Assembly: GCF_000770675.1 (NCBI RefSeq)
Contig: NZ_AVBG01000001.1
Span: forward strand, 372,001 to 436,000
Reading direction: 5' to 3'
DNA: 64,000 bases
Origin: Pontibacillus chungwhensis BH030062
GTDB taxonomy: Bacteria > Bacillota > Bacilli > Bacillales > BH030062
This document shows positions 43,522-53,798 of this stretch, one piece after another. Under the pieces are notes generated by a model. The model saw only the letters and a program-made list of their open reading frames with translations, made no database searches and was not told where the DNA came from. Position numbers and translations under genes: made by a program. Numbering within the stretch: the first letter of the stretch is position 1; each line of letters begins with the position of its first letter.

Positions 43522-44622
43522 TTATTCAATAGTAACTTCATATCCGTTCGATTTTAGAAGGGTTTTAGCTCGTTTTTGATCTTTTTCTGTTTGGAAACTT
43601 AGGCGCAGAGCACCCGTTATTCCTTCTCGAATCTCTAGTATTTGAATGTTTACAATACTGATTGTTTCTTGTGCCACAATGTGAGTAACCTCAGAAAGGG
43701 CACCAGGTTGGTCATGAATATCTACGTATACATCATAAAAAGATGGAATAGCCCCTTTTTGTTTAACAGGGAGACCGTCACGATATTGTTTAGCTTGTTC
43801 TAAATACGTATGTAATTCATCATGTTCCAAAGTCTCTACAAGTGATTTGAGATGGTTCATTTCATGAATCCAATCAGTTAGAAGAGAAATCATCGTGTCT
43901 CTATTTTGAAAGAATATATCATTCCACATCTTTGGATGACTAGAAGCAATTCTTGTAATATCCCTAAACCCACCTGCAGCAAGTTCATGTAGAAAAGGAT
44001 GTGTGCTATGCCACGATCGAGCTTGGTGAACAAGCGCTGAGGCAATCAAATGAGGGAAATGTGATATAACTCCAGTCATCTGATCATGCGCTTCAACATC
44101 GACAGTAACGAAATAACTCTTGGTCGAGTTTAATAATTGTTCAAGCATAGAGATGTGTTTTTCTTTAGCGTGTATCCCAGGAATAAATAAATAATAAGCA
44201 TTTTCGAATAAATGAGCCTTGGCTGCTTCTATTCCATTCTTATGTGACCCTGCCATAGGGTGGCCACCTACAAAGACAATTTGTTGGTTGGTTAGCGATT
44301 GAGCCATGTCCATGACAGGCTTCTTAACAGAACAAACATCTGTCACTAGAACTTCTTTGTTTAATTCCATGTCATCTAGCTTTTGGATATAGGACCTTGT
44401 AATCGAAGTAGGAGTAGCAAGAAAGACAATGTCCGCTTGTAATACACCATCCTCAAAGGAATTAGCCTTTTGATTAATTATGTTGTTCTGAAGAGAGTAA
44501 TCAATCGCCTTATCATTTCCGTCAAAACCTATAATTTTTACATTACTATTATTTTGCAGATTTAGGGCAATCGAACCCCCGATTAACCCTAAACCTACAA
44601 CAAAAATCTTCGTTTGCTCCAT
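43522..44622 (-). CDS. tyrA: Prephenate dehydrogenase with C-terminal ACT domain
   Basis: This enzyme oxidises prephenate to 4-hydroxyphenylpyruvate for tyrosine. It has 366 residues: NAD-binding VVGLGLIGGSIALNL, VTDVCSVKKPV, GGHPMAGSHKNGIEAA, then SHFPHLIASALV with the catalytic His. The last 75 residues form an ACT domain (YVDIHDQPGALSEVTHIVAQ), a likely tyrosine sensor. It follows hisC closely. Confidence 0.96.
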   Translation of the reverse strand: MEQTKIFVVGLGLIGGSIALNLQNNSNVKIIGFDGNDKAIDYSLQNNIINQKANSFEDGVLQADIVFLATPTSITRSYIQKLDDMELNKEVLVTDVCSVKKPVMDMAQSLTNQQIVFVGGHPMAGSHKNGIEAAKAHLFENAYYLFIPGIHAKEKHISMLEQLLNSTKSYFVTVDVEAHDQMTGVISHFPHLIASALVHQARSWHSTHPFLHELAAGGFRDITRIASSHPKMWNDIFFQNRDTMISLLTDWIHEMNHLKSLVETLEHDELHTYLEQAKQYRDGLPVKQKGAIPSFYDVYVDIHDQPGALSEVTHIVAQETISIVNIQILEIREGITGALRLSFQTEKDQKRAKTLLKSNGYEVTIE

Positions 44623-44625
44623 CGC

Positions 44626-45723
44626 TTAACTATTCTCAACCTTTGTCAATTTCTGCTCCATTGCGTTCATAACCTCTTGCATATGTTCTTTCTTCCCAAT
44701 TGTTAAACGAATGGATTGAGGAATACCAAGGGCTTCACCAGAGCGAACGATGAATCCATTCTGTAGAAGGTGTTCCGTCATTTCATCACCTGTTATAGGT
44801 AAATGAATGAGCAAAAAGTTCGTTTCCGAAGGGTAGTAACGTAGTCCGAGACGTTCACAAAAAGCCTCTAACTCTTGTTTGGTTTCAACGTTTTGCTCAA
44901 AAGTTTTTTCAATAAACGCTTTATCTTCCAGTGCTAGAACGGCAGCATGTTGAGCAATGACAGATGTATTAAAAGGCTCACGGGCAGGTTCAAGTTTCGT
45001 AATTACAGACTCTTGAGCTACTCCGTATCCTATACGTAAAGCAGCTAGTCCATAAGCTTTTGAGAAAGTTCGAGTGATAATTAAATTCTCATATTTCCCG
45101 AGGGCATCAAGTGCATTTGGAAAATCTTCAGATCCAACATATTCCATATAAGCTTCATCTAGCACAACAAGTACATGTTCAGGACACTTCTTCATGAACT
45201 CATCAAACTCAGCTTGAGTGAAAATATTACCTGTAGGATTGTTAGGGTTACACAACCAAATAACTCGTGTTTGTTCATCAATGATGGATAACATTTCTTC
45301 TAAATTATGATAACCGTTTACTAAAGGCACCTCACGAACTTCGGCACCTTCAATAAGTGCATTGTGTCGGTATTGCGGGAAGGTTGGGGTTGCCATTATT
45401 GTATTCGTTCCTGGTTCTAGATAAGTTCGGCAAATAATTTGCATAATCTCATCTGATCCATTCCCAAAGATCAACTTTGTCTCATCAACATTAAGTTCAG
45501 CAGCTAGTTTCGTTCTTAACTTTCTAGCGTAGCCATCAGGGTAGATTTCAAGATTGGTAACCGCATCTGAAAGATGTTTTTGCACATGACTAGAAAAGCC
45601 GAATGGATTTTCATTGGAAGCTAGTTTAATAATTCTCTCTAGTCCATATGCTTCTTTCACTTCATCTATTGTTTTTCCTGGGACATATGGCTTTAATTGA
45701 TTAAAGATTGGTTTTGTTCTCAT
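44626..45723 (-). CDS. hisC: Histidinol-phosphate / aromatic aminotransferase
   Basis: This PLP enzyme of 365 residues has LASNENPFG, CNPNNPTGNIF, LDEAYMEYVG and the PLP lysine in TRTFSKAYGLAALRIGY. In Bacillus the hisC enzyme of the aromatic operon also makes phenylalanine and tyrosine. Its start overlaps the aroH stop by 4 bases; in B. subtilis the six trp genes lie in between. Confidence 0.94.
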   Translation of the reverse strand: MRTKPIFNQLKPYVPGKTIDEVKEAYGLERIIKLASNENPFGFSSHVQKHLSDAVTNLEIYPDGYARKLRTKLAAELNVDETKLIFGNGSDEIMQIICRTYLEPGTNTIMATPTFPQYRHNALIEGAEVREVPLVNGYHNLEEMLSIIDEQTRVIWLCNPNNPTGNIFTQAEFDEFMKKCPEHVLVVLDEAYMEYVGSEDFPNALDALGKYENLIITRTFSKAYGLAALRIGYGVAQESVITKLEPAREPFNTSVIAQHAAVLALEDKAFIEKTFEQNVETKQELEAFCERLGLRYYPSETNFLLIHLPITGDEMTEHLLQNGFIVRSGEALGIPQSIRLTIGKKEHMQEVMNAMEQKLTKVENS

Positions 45724-46103
45724 GATAAACCCTTCCCTTCTTCTTGAATAAGATCCGGACGTAATTGCTTAGCTTCAAACTGATAGATATGGCGAATATC
45801 TCTTTGGCTTACTTCCGTATTTACGTGCATCATAACTCGAATGCACCTTTCAAGAGATTGCGGTACCGGTATTTCTCTCATACACATAACCGGAACAAAC
45901 GTCCAACCTTCTATTTTGCGGACCGCTTTTGCCGGGAATGTTGCGTTCAAGTCTTCAGTAGTTGAAATTTGAATCGAAGCAACTTGATCAGGATCAATCT
46001 TGTTCTCTACAATCATTTCCTCTAGCAACACATGAGTATTTGTCACAATTTCCTCTGCTCTATTCTTCTTAACTGTTGTAGCTCCTCTAACTCCTCTAAT
46101 CAT
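45720..46103 (-). CDS. aroH: Monofunctional chorismate mutase, AroH type
   Basis: This enzyme rearranges chorismate to prephenate. It has 127 residues, trimeric AroH fold: RGVRGATTVKKNRAEEI with the active-site Arg, SIQISTTEDLNATFPAKAVR and CMREIPVPQSLERCIR with the catalytic Arg. It follows aroB after 2 bases. Confidence 0.96.
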   Translation of the reverse strand: MIRGVRGATTVKKNRAEEIVTNTHVLLEEMIVENKIDPDQVASIQISTTEDLNATFPAKAVRKIEGWTFVPVMCMREIPVPQSLERCIRVMMHVNTEVSQRDIRHIYQFEAKQLRPDLIQEEGKGLS

Positions 46104-46105
46104 AC

Positions 46106-47185
46106 CTAACTCACCTCTTTGTGATACTCTTTTAGCTCTTCTTTAATCTGATCCACTGTAAAGGAAACAACTTCTGGCTTACCTTGCTCCGATAATAATA
46201 CCAATCTTATGTCAGATTGAACATTTTTCTTGTCCCTTGTCATCCTATGTAACAGTCCATCTGTATTTAACTGGTCTAAAATAGTAATAGGATAATGATG
46301 CCTGGAAATCCATTCTCTATACGTCTGGCGATTAAGATCGGTATTAAAATGAGACTCACTCACTCTAAGAGCAAAGTCCATTCCAACAGCAACAGCCTCT
46401 CCGTGCGTGATCTTACCATATCCAAGCTCTGCTTCAATCGCATGCCCCAGTGTATGACCAAAATTCAGAAAACGGCGAATACCTTGCTCCCTTTCATCTT
46501 CCGATACTATTCTTGCCTTAACAGCAATCCCTTGGTATAGGATAGAATTCATCCAATCACTTTCCATATCCGAAAAGCTATTTATTTTATAACATTGTTC
46601 TAGAAACGATTGATCCTTTGCAATCCAAGCGTGTTTAATCACTTCAGCCATTCCTGAGCGCCATTCAGTTTTACTTAGTGTACGTAAGGTTTCAGTATCG
46701 TAAATAACAGCAACTGGTTGATAGAAATGCCCAATCATATTCTTACCAAGTTCATGATTAATAGCAACTTTTCCACCTACACTACTATCATGTGCAAGTA
46801 ATGTGGTCGGAACCTGAACATAGTCTATTCCTCGCATATAACTAGCTGCTACATAACCAGCTAGATCACCAACCACTCCCCCTCCAAGGGCTACAATTAA
46901 AGATTCCCGATCTATACCATTCTCAATAGCTTTGGTATGACAATCATAGAATACAGATAGACTTTTAGAATGTTCTCCTGCAGGAACAACATAGCTTGCT
47001 ACTGTTGTTTCCTTAGAAAAGGCATTTTTTACATCTTGAAGATATAAAGGGGCAACATGACTATCTGTTATAACGAAAACTTGCCTATACGAAGTAGGCA
47101 AGTAATCTGTGATTTTATGGCGCAAACCCGCTCCAATTGTTATGGAGTATATTCCAGAGTCATGTTCAACTTGTAGCTGCTCCAT
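46106..47185 (-). CDS. aroB: 3-dehydroquinate synthase
   Basis: This NAD-dependent zinc enzyme catalyses the second shikimate step. It has 359 residues with ALGGGVVGDLAGYVAASYMRG (given in part: GGGVVGDLAGYVAA), DSSVGGKVAINHELGKNMIG, the zinc site NFGHTLGHAIE and HGEAVAVGM. The start is the ATG overlapping the aroC stop (TAATG); a GTG three codons earlier lies in the ribosome site. Confidence 0.96.
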   Translation of the reverse strand: MEQLQVEHDSGIYSITIGAGLRHKITDYLPTSYRQVFVITDSHVAPLYLQDVKNAFSKETTVASYVVPAGEHSKSLSVFYDCHTKAIENGIDRESLIVALGGGVVGDLAGYVAASYMRGIDYVQVPTTLLAHDSSVGGKVAINHELGKNMIGHFYQPVAVIYDTETLRTLSKTEWRSGMAEVIKHAWIAKDQSFLEQCYKINSFSDMESDWMNSILYQGIAVKARIVSEDEREQGIRRFLNFGHTLGHAIEAELGYGKITHGEAVAVGMDFALRVSESHFNTDLNRQTYREWISRHHYPITILDQLNTDGLLHRMTRDKKNVQSDIRLVLLSEQGKPEVVSFTVDQIKEELKEYHKEVS

Positions 47186-48351
47186 TAGAAGCACCTAATT
47201 TCTTCTCGGTATTGATCTAAGCTTTCTTTTAATTTAGGGAACTGGTCATGTGGGAATTGCTCTGTTAGTGCACGCGCTAACTCCCATGCGACAACATGTT
47301 CCATTACCACTGCAGCAGCAGGAACCGCACATGAATCTGATCGTTCTATGCTTGCTTTAAATGGCTCTTTCGTATCGATATCCACACTTTGTAATGGTTT
47401 GTAAAGTGTAGGTATTGGTTTCATCACACCTTTTACAATTAAAGGCATTCCTGTAGTCATTCCGCCTTCAAATCCACCTAAACGATTTGTCTTACGGTAA
47501 TAACCTCTCTCTTCTGACCAAGCGATTTCGTCATGAACTTCGCTTCCGTTGAGATGGCCAGCTTCAAAGCCTACTCCAAACTCAACACCTTTAAAGGCAT
47601 TAATGCTGACTACACTTCCAGCTATGCGAGAATCAATTTTACGGTCGTACTGAACGTATGAGCCAATACCTGCTGGCATGCCCTCAACCATTACTTCGAC
47701 AATACCTCCAATCGAATCCCCTTCTTGCTTTGCTGTATCAATTGCCTGCATCATTTTCTCTTCTGCCTCTTTATCGAGAGTTCTAACAGGTGAAGCTTCT
47801 GACATATCCTGACGTTCCTGTAGAGACATCGTTTCATCATAAGAAGCTGTGATACCACCAATTGTATTCACATAACCTGTAATCTTAATATCAAGTTCAG
47901 CAAGTAGTTTTTTTGCTATTGCACCTGCCGCTACGCGTGCAGCAGTTTCTCTCGCAGAAGAACGCTCTAATACATTACGCATATCTCTGTGTCCATATTT
48001 TAATGCACCGTTCAAATCTGCATGCCCAGGACGAGGGCGACTAATTGTGCGACGTACTTCTTCATCGTCACCTATAGGATCTTCTCCCATTATATTTCTC
48101 CAATGAGTAAAATCATCATTTGTTAGAACCAATGATATTGGAGACCCTAGTGTGTATCCATGTCGGACGCCACCTGTAATATTAATTAAGTCTTTCTCAA
48201 TCTGCATACGGCGTCCACGTCCATATCCACCCTGCCTGCGGATTAATGATTCATTGATGTCCTCAGTAAGTAGTGGCATGAGGGAAGGGATCCCTTCTAC
48301 GATTGTGGTTAGTTGTTTGCCATGTGATTCGCCTGCAGTTAAATATCTCAT
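47185..48351 (-). CDS. aroC: Chorismate synthase
   Basis: This FMN-dependent enzyme forms chorismate. It has 388 residues with [53 protein letters not shown] and [15 protein letters not shown]. The ATG has AAAAGGAGAG upstream. It is the first gene of the aromatic block and is called aroF in B. subtilis. Confidence 0.96.
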   Translation of the reverse strand: MRYLTAGESHGKQLTTIVEGIPSLMPLLTEDINESLIRRQGGYGRGRRMQIEKDLINITGGVRHGYTLGSPISLVLTNDDFTHWRNIMGEDPIGDDEEVRRTISRPRPGHADLNGALKYGHRDMRNVLERSSARETAARVAAGAIAKKLLAELDIKITGYVNTIGGITASYDETMSLQERQDMSEASPVRTLDKEAEEKMMQAIDTAKQEGDSIGGIVEVMVEGMPAGIGSYVQYDRKIDSRIAGSVVSINAFKGVEFGVGFEAGHLNGSEVHDEIAWSEERGYYRKTNRLGGFEGGMTTGMPLIVKGVMKPIPTLYKPLQSVDIDTKEPFKASIERSDSCAVPAAAVVMEHVVAWELARALTEQFPHDQFPKLKESLDQYREEIRCF

Positions 48352-48399
48352 CTAAACTCTCCTTTTCTCAGCTATACTTTATGAATTTTGTATTACTAT

Positions 48400-48429
48400 A
48401 TCATATCCATTAGGAACTGTGTTCATCAA
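48400..48429 (-). promoter_or_regulatory. Probable sigma-A promoter of the aroC operon
   Basis: On the minus strand, TTGATG is followed after 18 bases by TATGAT. It lies about 49 bases upstream of aroC, inside the gap after cheR. Confidence 0.6.
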
Positions 48430-48514
48430 ATATGAAAAATTGCACAATCTATCTAAAAATCCAAAAAAGTCAGAATATTTCATGTGCAACTTAGAGGATC
48501 TCTTCCCCCCTCTT

Positions 48515-49291
<777 letters not shown>

Positions 49292-49460
49292 TTATTTCTT
49301 TCTCCTCCACTCTAATGCCCAATCTTTCAATCTCTATATTAATAAAAGGCTCACCTATTGTAAATATAATTGAAGAACGCCATGCTAAAAAGGTAAATAC
49401 TCTAATTCACATTTATAACAACTATAACATCAGTAAAGGGAACCGTTTTCTCTTAAAATA

Positions 49461-49501
49461 AGCAAGAGGCCGTAATCTAAAATAGATTACGGCCTCTTGC
49501 T
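49461..49501 (-). terminator. Strong terminator downstream of ndk
   Basis: AGCAAGAGGCCGTAATCT and its exact reverse complement form an 18-bp perfect stem around AAAAT. The minus-strand tail is TATTTT. Confidence 0.85.
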
Positions 49502-49556
49502 AATATCCTTTGTTTTCCTTACCTCACCATGCAAGTAAGGTTCATAATCCGGAATT

Positions 49557-50003
49557 CTAGTAAAGCCAGTTTTGGTCGTTTTTCTCATAATTAAGGAGTT
49601 CTTCCCCATTGAAGAACAGACCAATTTCGCGCTGAGCGCTTTCTGGAGAATCGGAACCGTGAATGACATTCTTACCTACTGTTAATCCAAAGTCTCCTCT
49701 TACAGTTCCTGGCAAAGCTTCTGAAGGGTTTGTTTTCCCCATCATTTGACGGGCTGTAGCAATTACATTTTCCCCTTCCCACACCATAGCAAAAACAGGT
49801 CCAGATGTAATGAACTCAACCAGTTCACCAAAGAAAGGCTTTTCTTTATGCTCCCCGTAATGCTCTTCAGCAAGGCTTGACGGAATCTGCATTAGCTTCC
49901 CACCAGCTAATTTAAACCCCTTTTTTTCAAACCTGTTGACAATATCCCCGATTAAATTTCTTTGTACTCCGTCTGGTTTGACCATAATGAACGTTTTTTC
50001 CAT
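49557..50003 (-). CDS. ndk: Nucleoside diphosphate kinase
   Basis: This enzyme passes phosphate between nucleoside tri- and diphosphates via a phospho-His. It has 148 residues: [20 protein letters not shown] and the active His in [12 protein letters not shown] near residue 115. The start is the ATG with GAGGTGG upstream; a GTG three codons earlier lies inside that site. Confidence 0.96.
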   Translation of the reverse strand: MEKTFIMVKPDGVQRNLIGDIVNRFEKKGFKLAGGKLMQIPSSLAEEHYGEHKEKPFFGELVEFITSGPVFAMVWEGENVIATARQMMGKTNPSEALPGTVRGDFGLTVGKNVIHGSDSPESAQREIGLFFNGEELLNYEKNDQNWLY

Positions 50004-50099
50004 TTTCTCCACCTCTTAGTTATGTAGAATTATGAAAGCGTTTAAATGTTTAACCAGATGAAATTCTATCAAATTTTCGGAAAAGTAGCAAACAATTTC

Positions 50100-51071
50100 T
50101 TAAGATTTACGTTTGCCGATATATTTAGCAATCTTCATAAAGGTTTGTTTTTCCTTTTGATCAGGGAGATGATCTAGAGCTTCATAAGCTTTTTCTAGAT
50201 ATTGTTCGCTCAAGGCAAAAGATTGCTCAATAGCTCCTGAATCTTTAATTTTAGCGATTACCCAAGCCATATCGTTTTTAGTAACCTCTTCTTTTTGGAA
50301 CAAGCCTTTCAATTCTTGTTTGAATAAATCATCTTGTTTGATTGCATATAAAACTGGAATTGTAATATTCCCTTGCATCAAATCGCTGCCAGCAGGCTTC
50401 CCGAGTTCCTTCTCGGTTGCAGTGAAATCTAAAACATCATCAATGACTTGATAAGACATTCCCACATAATACCCGTACTTAAAGAGAGCCCTTTCAACCG
50501 ATTCATTAGCCCCGGCAGCAACAGCTCCAAGACGACAACTTACAGCAATTAAGAGAGCCGTCTTACGTTTGATTCTACGGAGATAAGTTCGCAGATTTTG
50601 TTCCCAATCAAATTTGTCTTTAATTTGTTCTATTTCACCAACACAAACCTCTACAATGGTTTTTGAGAGAATTTGGTGAGCCTTTACATTTTCTAAATTA
50701 GACAAACTCTCAATGGCTCTGGCGAATATGTAATCCCCTGAATACATGGCAACCCGATTATCCCACTTAGCTTTAATCGTTTGCTCTCCTCTTCTAAGCT
50801 CAGCGTCATCTATGACATCATCATGCACAAGAGAAGCCATATGAATAAGCTCCAAAGCTACAGCCACATGTTTGATTCTTTCTATGTCGTAGTTGCCAAA
50901 CTTAGCCGCTAATAAAACAAAAACAGGACGGATTCGCTTTCCTCCTGCCTGTAACAATTGGGTAGAAGCTTCTCTTAAAATACTATGATCAGCTTGAATG
51001 GTCGTATTAAGAGTCTTTTCTATTTTATCAATATCTTGTTTTAAGTATGGATAGATCATCGCTAATTTCAT
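50100..51071 (-). CDS. hepT: Heptaprenyl diphosphate synthase component II
   Basis: This is the catalytic subunit making the C35 side chain of menaquinone-7. It has 323 residues. QAGGKRIRPVFVLLAA, first aspartate motif HDDVIDDAELRRG, and second motif DDVLDFTATEKELGKPAGSD are present. It works with HepS, three genes upstream in the same operon. The start is the ATG five bases after AAGGTGA. Confidence 0.96.
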   Translation of the reverse strand: MKLAMIYPYLKQDIDKIEKTLNTTIQADHSILREASTQLLQAGGKRIRPVFVLLAAKFGNYDIERIKHVAVALELIHMASLVHDDVIDDAELRRGEQTIKAKWDNRVAMYSGDYIFARAIESLSNLENVKAHQILSKTIVEVCVGEIEQIKDKFDWEQNLRTYLRRIKRKTALLIAVSCRLGAVAAGANESVERALFKYGYYVGMSYQVIDDVLDFTATEKELGKPAGSDLMQGNITIPVLYAIKQDDLFKQELKGLFQKEEVTKNDMAWVIAKIKDSGAIEQSFALSEQYLEKAYEALDHLPDQKEKQTFMKIAKYIGKRKS

Positions 51072-51095
51072 TGGAGTCACCTTTATATCATTTTC

Positions 51096-51809
51096 TTACT
51101 TCAACGGCTTCGTTCCGAGATGCATTGCAGCAACTCCACCCGTGTAGCTTTTTACTTCAACATCTTTCAATCCGGCTTGTTCAAACATCTTTTTCAATTC
51201 TAATCTGCCAGGAAAATCTTTCGCAGATTCTTGAAGCCACGAATATTCTTCATAACTTTTTGCAAAAAGACGACCTAGTAAAGGCATAATGTGTTGGAAG
51301 TAAAAATAATATGCTTGTCTGAACCCTAACGCAGTCGGCTGAGATGTTTCCAAGCATACAACTAAGCCTCCTGGCTTTACTACACGATTCATTTCCTTTA
51401 GGACTTGTAAATAATCCGGTACATTTCTAAGGCCAAAACCGATTGTAGCATAATCGAAACTATTATCCTCATAAGGAAGTTCCATGGCATTCCCATGTTT
51501 GAAATCGACGTAATCCAAGTTCAAATTATTTTTCTTCTCCACACCAACACTTAGCATATTTTCGCTAAAATCAAGGCCCACAACTTTACCCTTTTCTCCT
51601 ACTTCCTCTGCAAGTGCTAAAGTCCAATCACCTGTCCCACAGCAAACATCGATTGCACATTCTCCTTTTTGAACGTTCATACGATTCATGACGTCTTTAC
51701 GCCATGCTTTATGACGTTGAAAGGAAATAATTGAATTCATAACATCGTACCGGTTATAAATTTTCTCAAAAACATGATGAACACGTTGTGATTTCGTTTG
51801 TTGATCCAT
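51096..51809 (-). CDS. menG: Demethylmenaquinone methyltransferase
   Basis: This enzyme methylates demethylmenaquinone with SAM, last step of menaquinone synthesis. It has 237 residues with [45 protein letters not shown] and [12 protein letters not shown]. It lies between hepS and hepT, the conserved order, and is also called ubiE or gerCB. Confidence 0.96.
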   Translation of the reverse strand: MDQQTKSQRVHHVFEKIYNRYDVMNSIISFQRHKAWRKDVMNRMNVQKGECAIDVCCGTGDWTLALAEEVGEKGKVVGLDFSENMLSVGVEKKNNLNLDYVDFKHGNAMELPYEDNSFDYATIGFGLRNVPDYLQVLKEMNRVVKPGGLVVCLETSQPTALGFRQAYYFYFQHIMPLLGRLFAKSYEEYSWLQESAKDFPGRLELKKMFEQAGLKDVEVKSYTGGVAAMHLGTKPLK

Positions 51810-51812
51810 TGG

Positions 51813-52616
51813 CTATCCTTCCTCCACAGCTTGATGTTTCAAATAAAATGAATGGTATATATGATGCTGGAGGTACGTTTTCAGAGTACTAAAGCTACCA
51901 GGCAAATGAGTTAAAGATTGCTCAACAGAAACCATTTGCTTTTTCATATACTTCTCTATTGTTCGAAGTGCTTGCGCTCCATTTTGATGAACGAGTGTGC
52001 TTTTAATAAGTAGTTCAATTAAAGGGGAATTTTCACGTTTCCTAAAACGGCGGTCTTCATCTTGAAGCCTTTTAGCTAAAAGCCAATCCCCTGCTACCTC
52101 ACTCATCATTGGTTGGTTCACAAATTCTGCTACGCGTTGTATCAATAACGATTCAACTTGTTTTAAGGCATCCATTACTTGAGCAATAGAAGGAAAATCT
52201 TGATTGTAAATCTTCATTTTCAATTCATTGATCTCTTTAATGGCAGAAGCTAGTGTATGAATCATTGGTAAATCCTCTATTTTAGACAAAAGGTAATAAT
52301 ATAACCCACTGTAATAGTCACCAGCTAATACGGTAAGCTGACGACTCTTTGTTACATGGTCCTCTTCGTTCATTGTTGAAGAATTCACAAGTTCATGAGT
52401 ATCTAGAGCTATTTGTACTAGCATCGTTGAGATTATATAATGCTTCTGCTTGTCTTCACTTAGGTCTGTATCTTGCAATAAAGACGTTAGAAACATGAGT
52501 TTATCTTCACAGATTACGGGATCAGATATATATTTGGCTAAATAAGGATGTTGGATTTGATGTTCAATACTAGTTCTTAAGTGTTCAATATTCACATTTG
52601 TATCTTTCACTGACAT
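51813..52616 (-). CDS. hepS: Heptaprenyl diphosphate synthase component I
   Basis: This is the non-catalytic partner of HepT, about 267 residues, all-helical. IISTMLVQIALDTHELV and QLTVLAGDYYSGLYYYLLSK are the family constants. It is needed to set chain length in the two-component enzyme. The ATG at this position is used; a GTG directly before it is in frame. Its own promoter lies upstream. Confidence 0.92.
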   Translation of the reverse strand: MSVKDTNVNIEHLRTSIEHQIQHPYLAKYISDPVICEDKLMFLTSLLQDTDLSEDKQKHYIISTMLVQIALDTHELVNSSTMNEEDHVTKSRQLTVLAGDYYSGLYYYLLSKIEDLPMIHTLASAIKEINELKMKIYNQDFPSIAQVMDALKQVESLLIQRVAEFVNQPMMSEVAGDWLLAKRLQDEDRRFRKRENSPLIELLIKSTLVHQNGAQALRTIEKYMKKQMVSVEQSLTHLPGSFSTLKTYLQHHIYHSFYLKHQAVEEG

Positions 52617-52657
52617 CACCCAAAACCTTTCGTGCCGTATCTCGGCTAACTCTGTCT

Positions 52658-52666
52658 ATTATAGCA
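52658..52666 (-). promoter_or_regulatory. Extended -10 promoter of the hepS-menG-hepT operon
   Basis: TGCTATAAT on the minus strand is a perfect extended -10. No strong -35 is present at 17 bases. It lies about 42 bases upstream of hepS, after the mtrB terminator. Confidence 0.6.
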
Positions 52667-52740
52667 TATCTAACTGTCTCAACACATTTATGAGTAACTA
52701 TAGTGTGCCCATTTATTCTAAATGATTATATGTATAAAAG

Positions 52741-52768
52741 AAAAAGCAGAGCGTTCAGGTCACTCTGC
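52741..52768 (-). terminator. Terminator overlapping the end of mtrB
   Basis: On the minus strand, GCAGAG and CTCTGC pair over an 11-nt loop and are followed by TTTTTC. The stop codon of mtrB lies in the loop, near its boundary with the left arm of the hairpin. Confidence 0.75.
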
Positions 52769-52990
52769 CTCGGTGTTCATCTCGCCGTGACTTGTCTGAA
52801 TTACTGCTTTCCCTCTAACTTTAACTGCTGAGGTATGTTCTGTGAACTGGGCAATCATAACCTCACCAGTATCGAGTTTTTCGGAATGATGGAATCGTGT
52901 ATCGGTCCCTCTAGTGAGGCCAATTACATTCACTCCATCCTCAAGTGCTTTGATTACAAAAAAATCTCCGCTAGACTTTTGGTTGCTCAT
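52760..52990 (-). CDS. mtrB: TRAP, trp RNA-binding attenuation protein
   Basis: This is a 76-residue subunit of an 11-mer ring that binds tryptophan and (G/U)AG repeats in trp leader [23 protein letters not shown] and [26 protein letters not shown] carry the known Trp- and RNA-binding residues (for brevity: [18 protein letters not shown]). No trp operon is in the window and folE (mtrA), its usual partner gene, is absent between hbs and mtrB. Confidence 0.95.
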   Translation of the reverse strand: MSNQKSSGDFFVIKALEDGVNVIGLTRGTDTRFHHSEKLDTGEVMIAQFTEHTSAVKVRGKAVIQTSHGEMNTEAE

Positions 52991-53084
52991 CTCAATCCTC
53001 CTAGAGCTAATCTTTATTTACTATCTCTTAAAATAAAATGTGTGTCAATTCATATACATCAAATTAAGTGTCTGTATGTGAAAA

Positions 53085-53115
53085 TAAGGCTGACCCATAA
53101 AATTGAGTCAGCCTT
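53085..53115 (-). terminator. Terminator downstream of hbs
   Basis: TAAGGCTGAC / GTCAGCCTTA form a 10-bp stem with an 11-nt loop and TTTT on the minus strand. Confidence 0.85.
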
Positions 53116-53137
53116 ACTCATTATGCCCTATATGTAA

Positions 53138-53410
53138 TTACTTTACGGAATCCTTAAGGGCTTTACCTGGTTTGAATGCTGGTACTTTGCTAGCTGAAAT
53201 TTCGATTTCTTGGCCAGTCTGTGGGTTACGACCTTTACGAGCCGCACGCTCACGTACTTCAAAGTTACCAAAACCAATAAGTTGTACTTTATCACCGTCT
53301 TTAAGTGTTTCAGTGATTGAATCAAAAACTGCATCTACAGCTTTTGTAGCATCTTTTTTAGAAAGATCACTTTTCTCTGCAACTGCATTGATCAGATCTG
53401 TCTTGTTCAT
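53138..53410 (-). CDS. hbs: DNA-binding protein HU
   Basis: This is the histone-like chromosome-compacting dimer. It has 90 residues: [42 protein letters not shown] and the end [14 protein letters not shown]. The start is the ATG preceded by GGAGGAGGTG, one of the strongest ribosome sites in the window, which fits high expression. The 5' region has a repeated box (53436-53488). Confidence 0.97.
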   Translation of the reverse strand: MNKTDLINAVAEKSDLSKKDATKAVDAVFDSITETLKDGDKVQLIGFGNFEVRERAARKGRNPQTGQEIEISASKVPAFKPGKALKDSVK

Positions 53411-53435
53411 GCTATTCACCTCCTCCCAGGAAATG

Positions 53436-53488
53436 GTTACGCATTCATTTGTGCCAAGTTGGAAACATGTTGTTACCTACATTTGTGC
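53436..53488 (-). repeat. Direct repeat in the hbs leader
   Basis: On the minus strand GCACAAATG followed by GTAAC appears twice, about 35 bases apart (53488-53472 and 53454-53436). It lies 26 bases upstream of the hbs start. It could be an operator or RNA element; the function is unknown. Confidence 0.45.
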
Positions 53489-53764
53489 ACATTTTTGTAA
53501 CGTCTTATACGTATTTTCACCAAGAAAACTTGATGACAAGCCTTATATTAAACGATGAAGAGCGTGATTTCAATAAAAACAATAAACTTTCTTCAACAAA
53601 AAGACTGATACATCAAGACTTCAGGGCCTTTTATGCATATAAAACAATTATTTTCTGAATTATCTATAAAAAGCTAAACCCCTTGATATGAAAGGGTTTT
53701 GAACATATGGATAAGTTTTCTATTTTACATCTATTAGGGAATAGTTCTTTCTATAAAATTTCTT
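53489..53764. other. Non-coding gap between hbs and spoIVA
   Basis: This AT-rich stretch holds the hbs upstream region and no convincing gene. One weak hairpin lies at 53676-53699 (AAACCCCTT / AAAGGGTTT, one mismatch) with T's on the minus strand, perhaps a back-up terminator for spoIVA. I could not fix an hbs promoter with confidence. Confidence 0.5.
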
Positions 53765-53798
53765 AAAAAAAAAATAAAAAAAGCGGTGGCTAACCGCT
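53765..53798 (-). terminator. Terminator of spoIVA
   Basis: AGCGGT / ACCGCT pair around a 5-nt loop and are followed on the minus strand by a long T-rich run. The stem touches the spoIVA stop codon. Confidence 0.85.
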
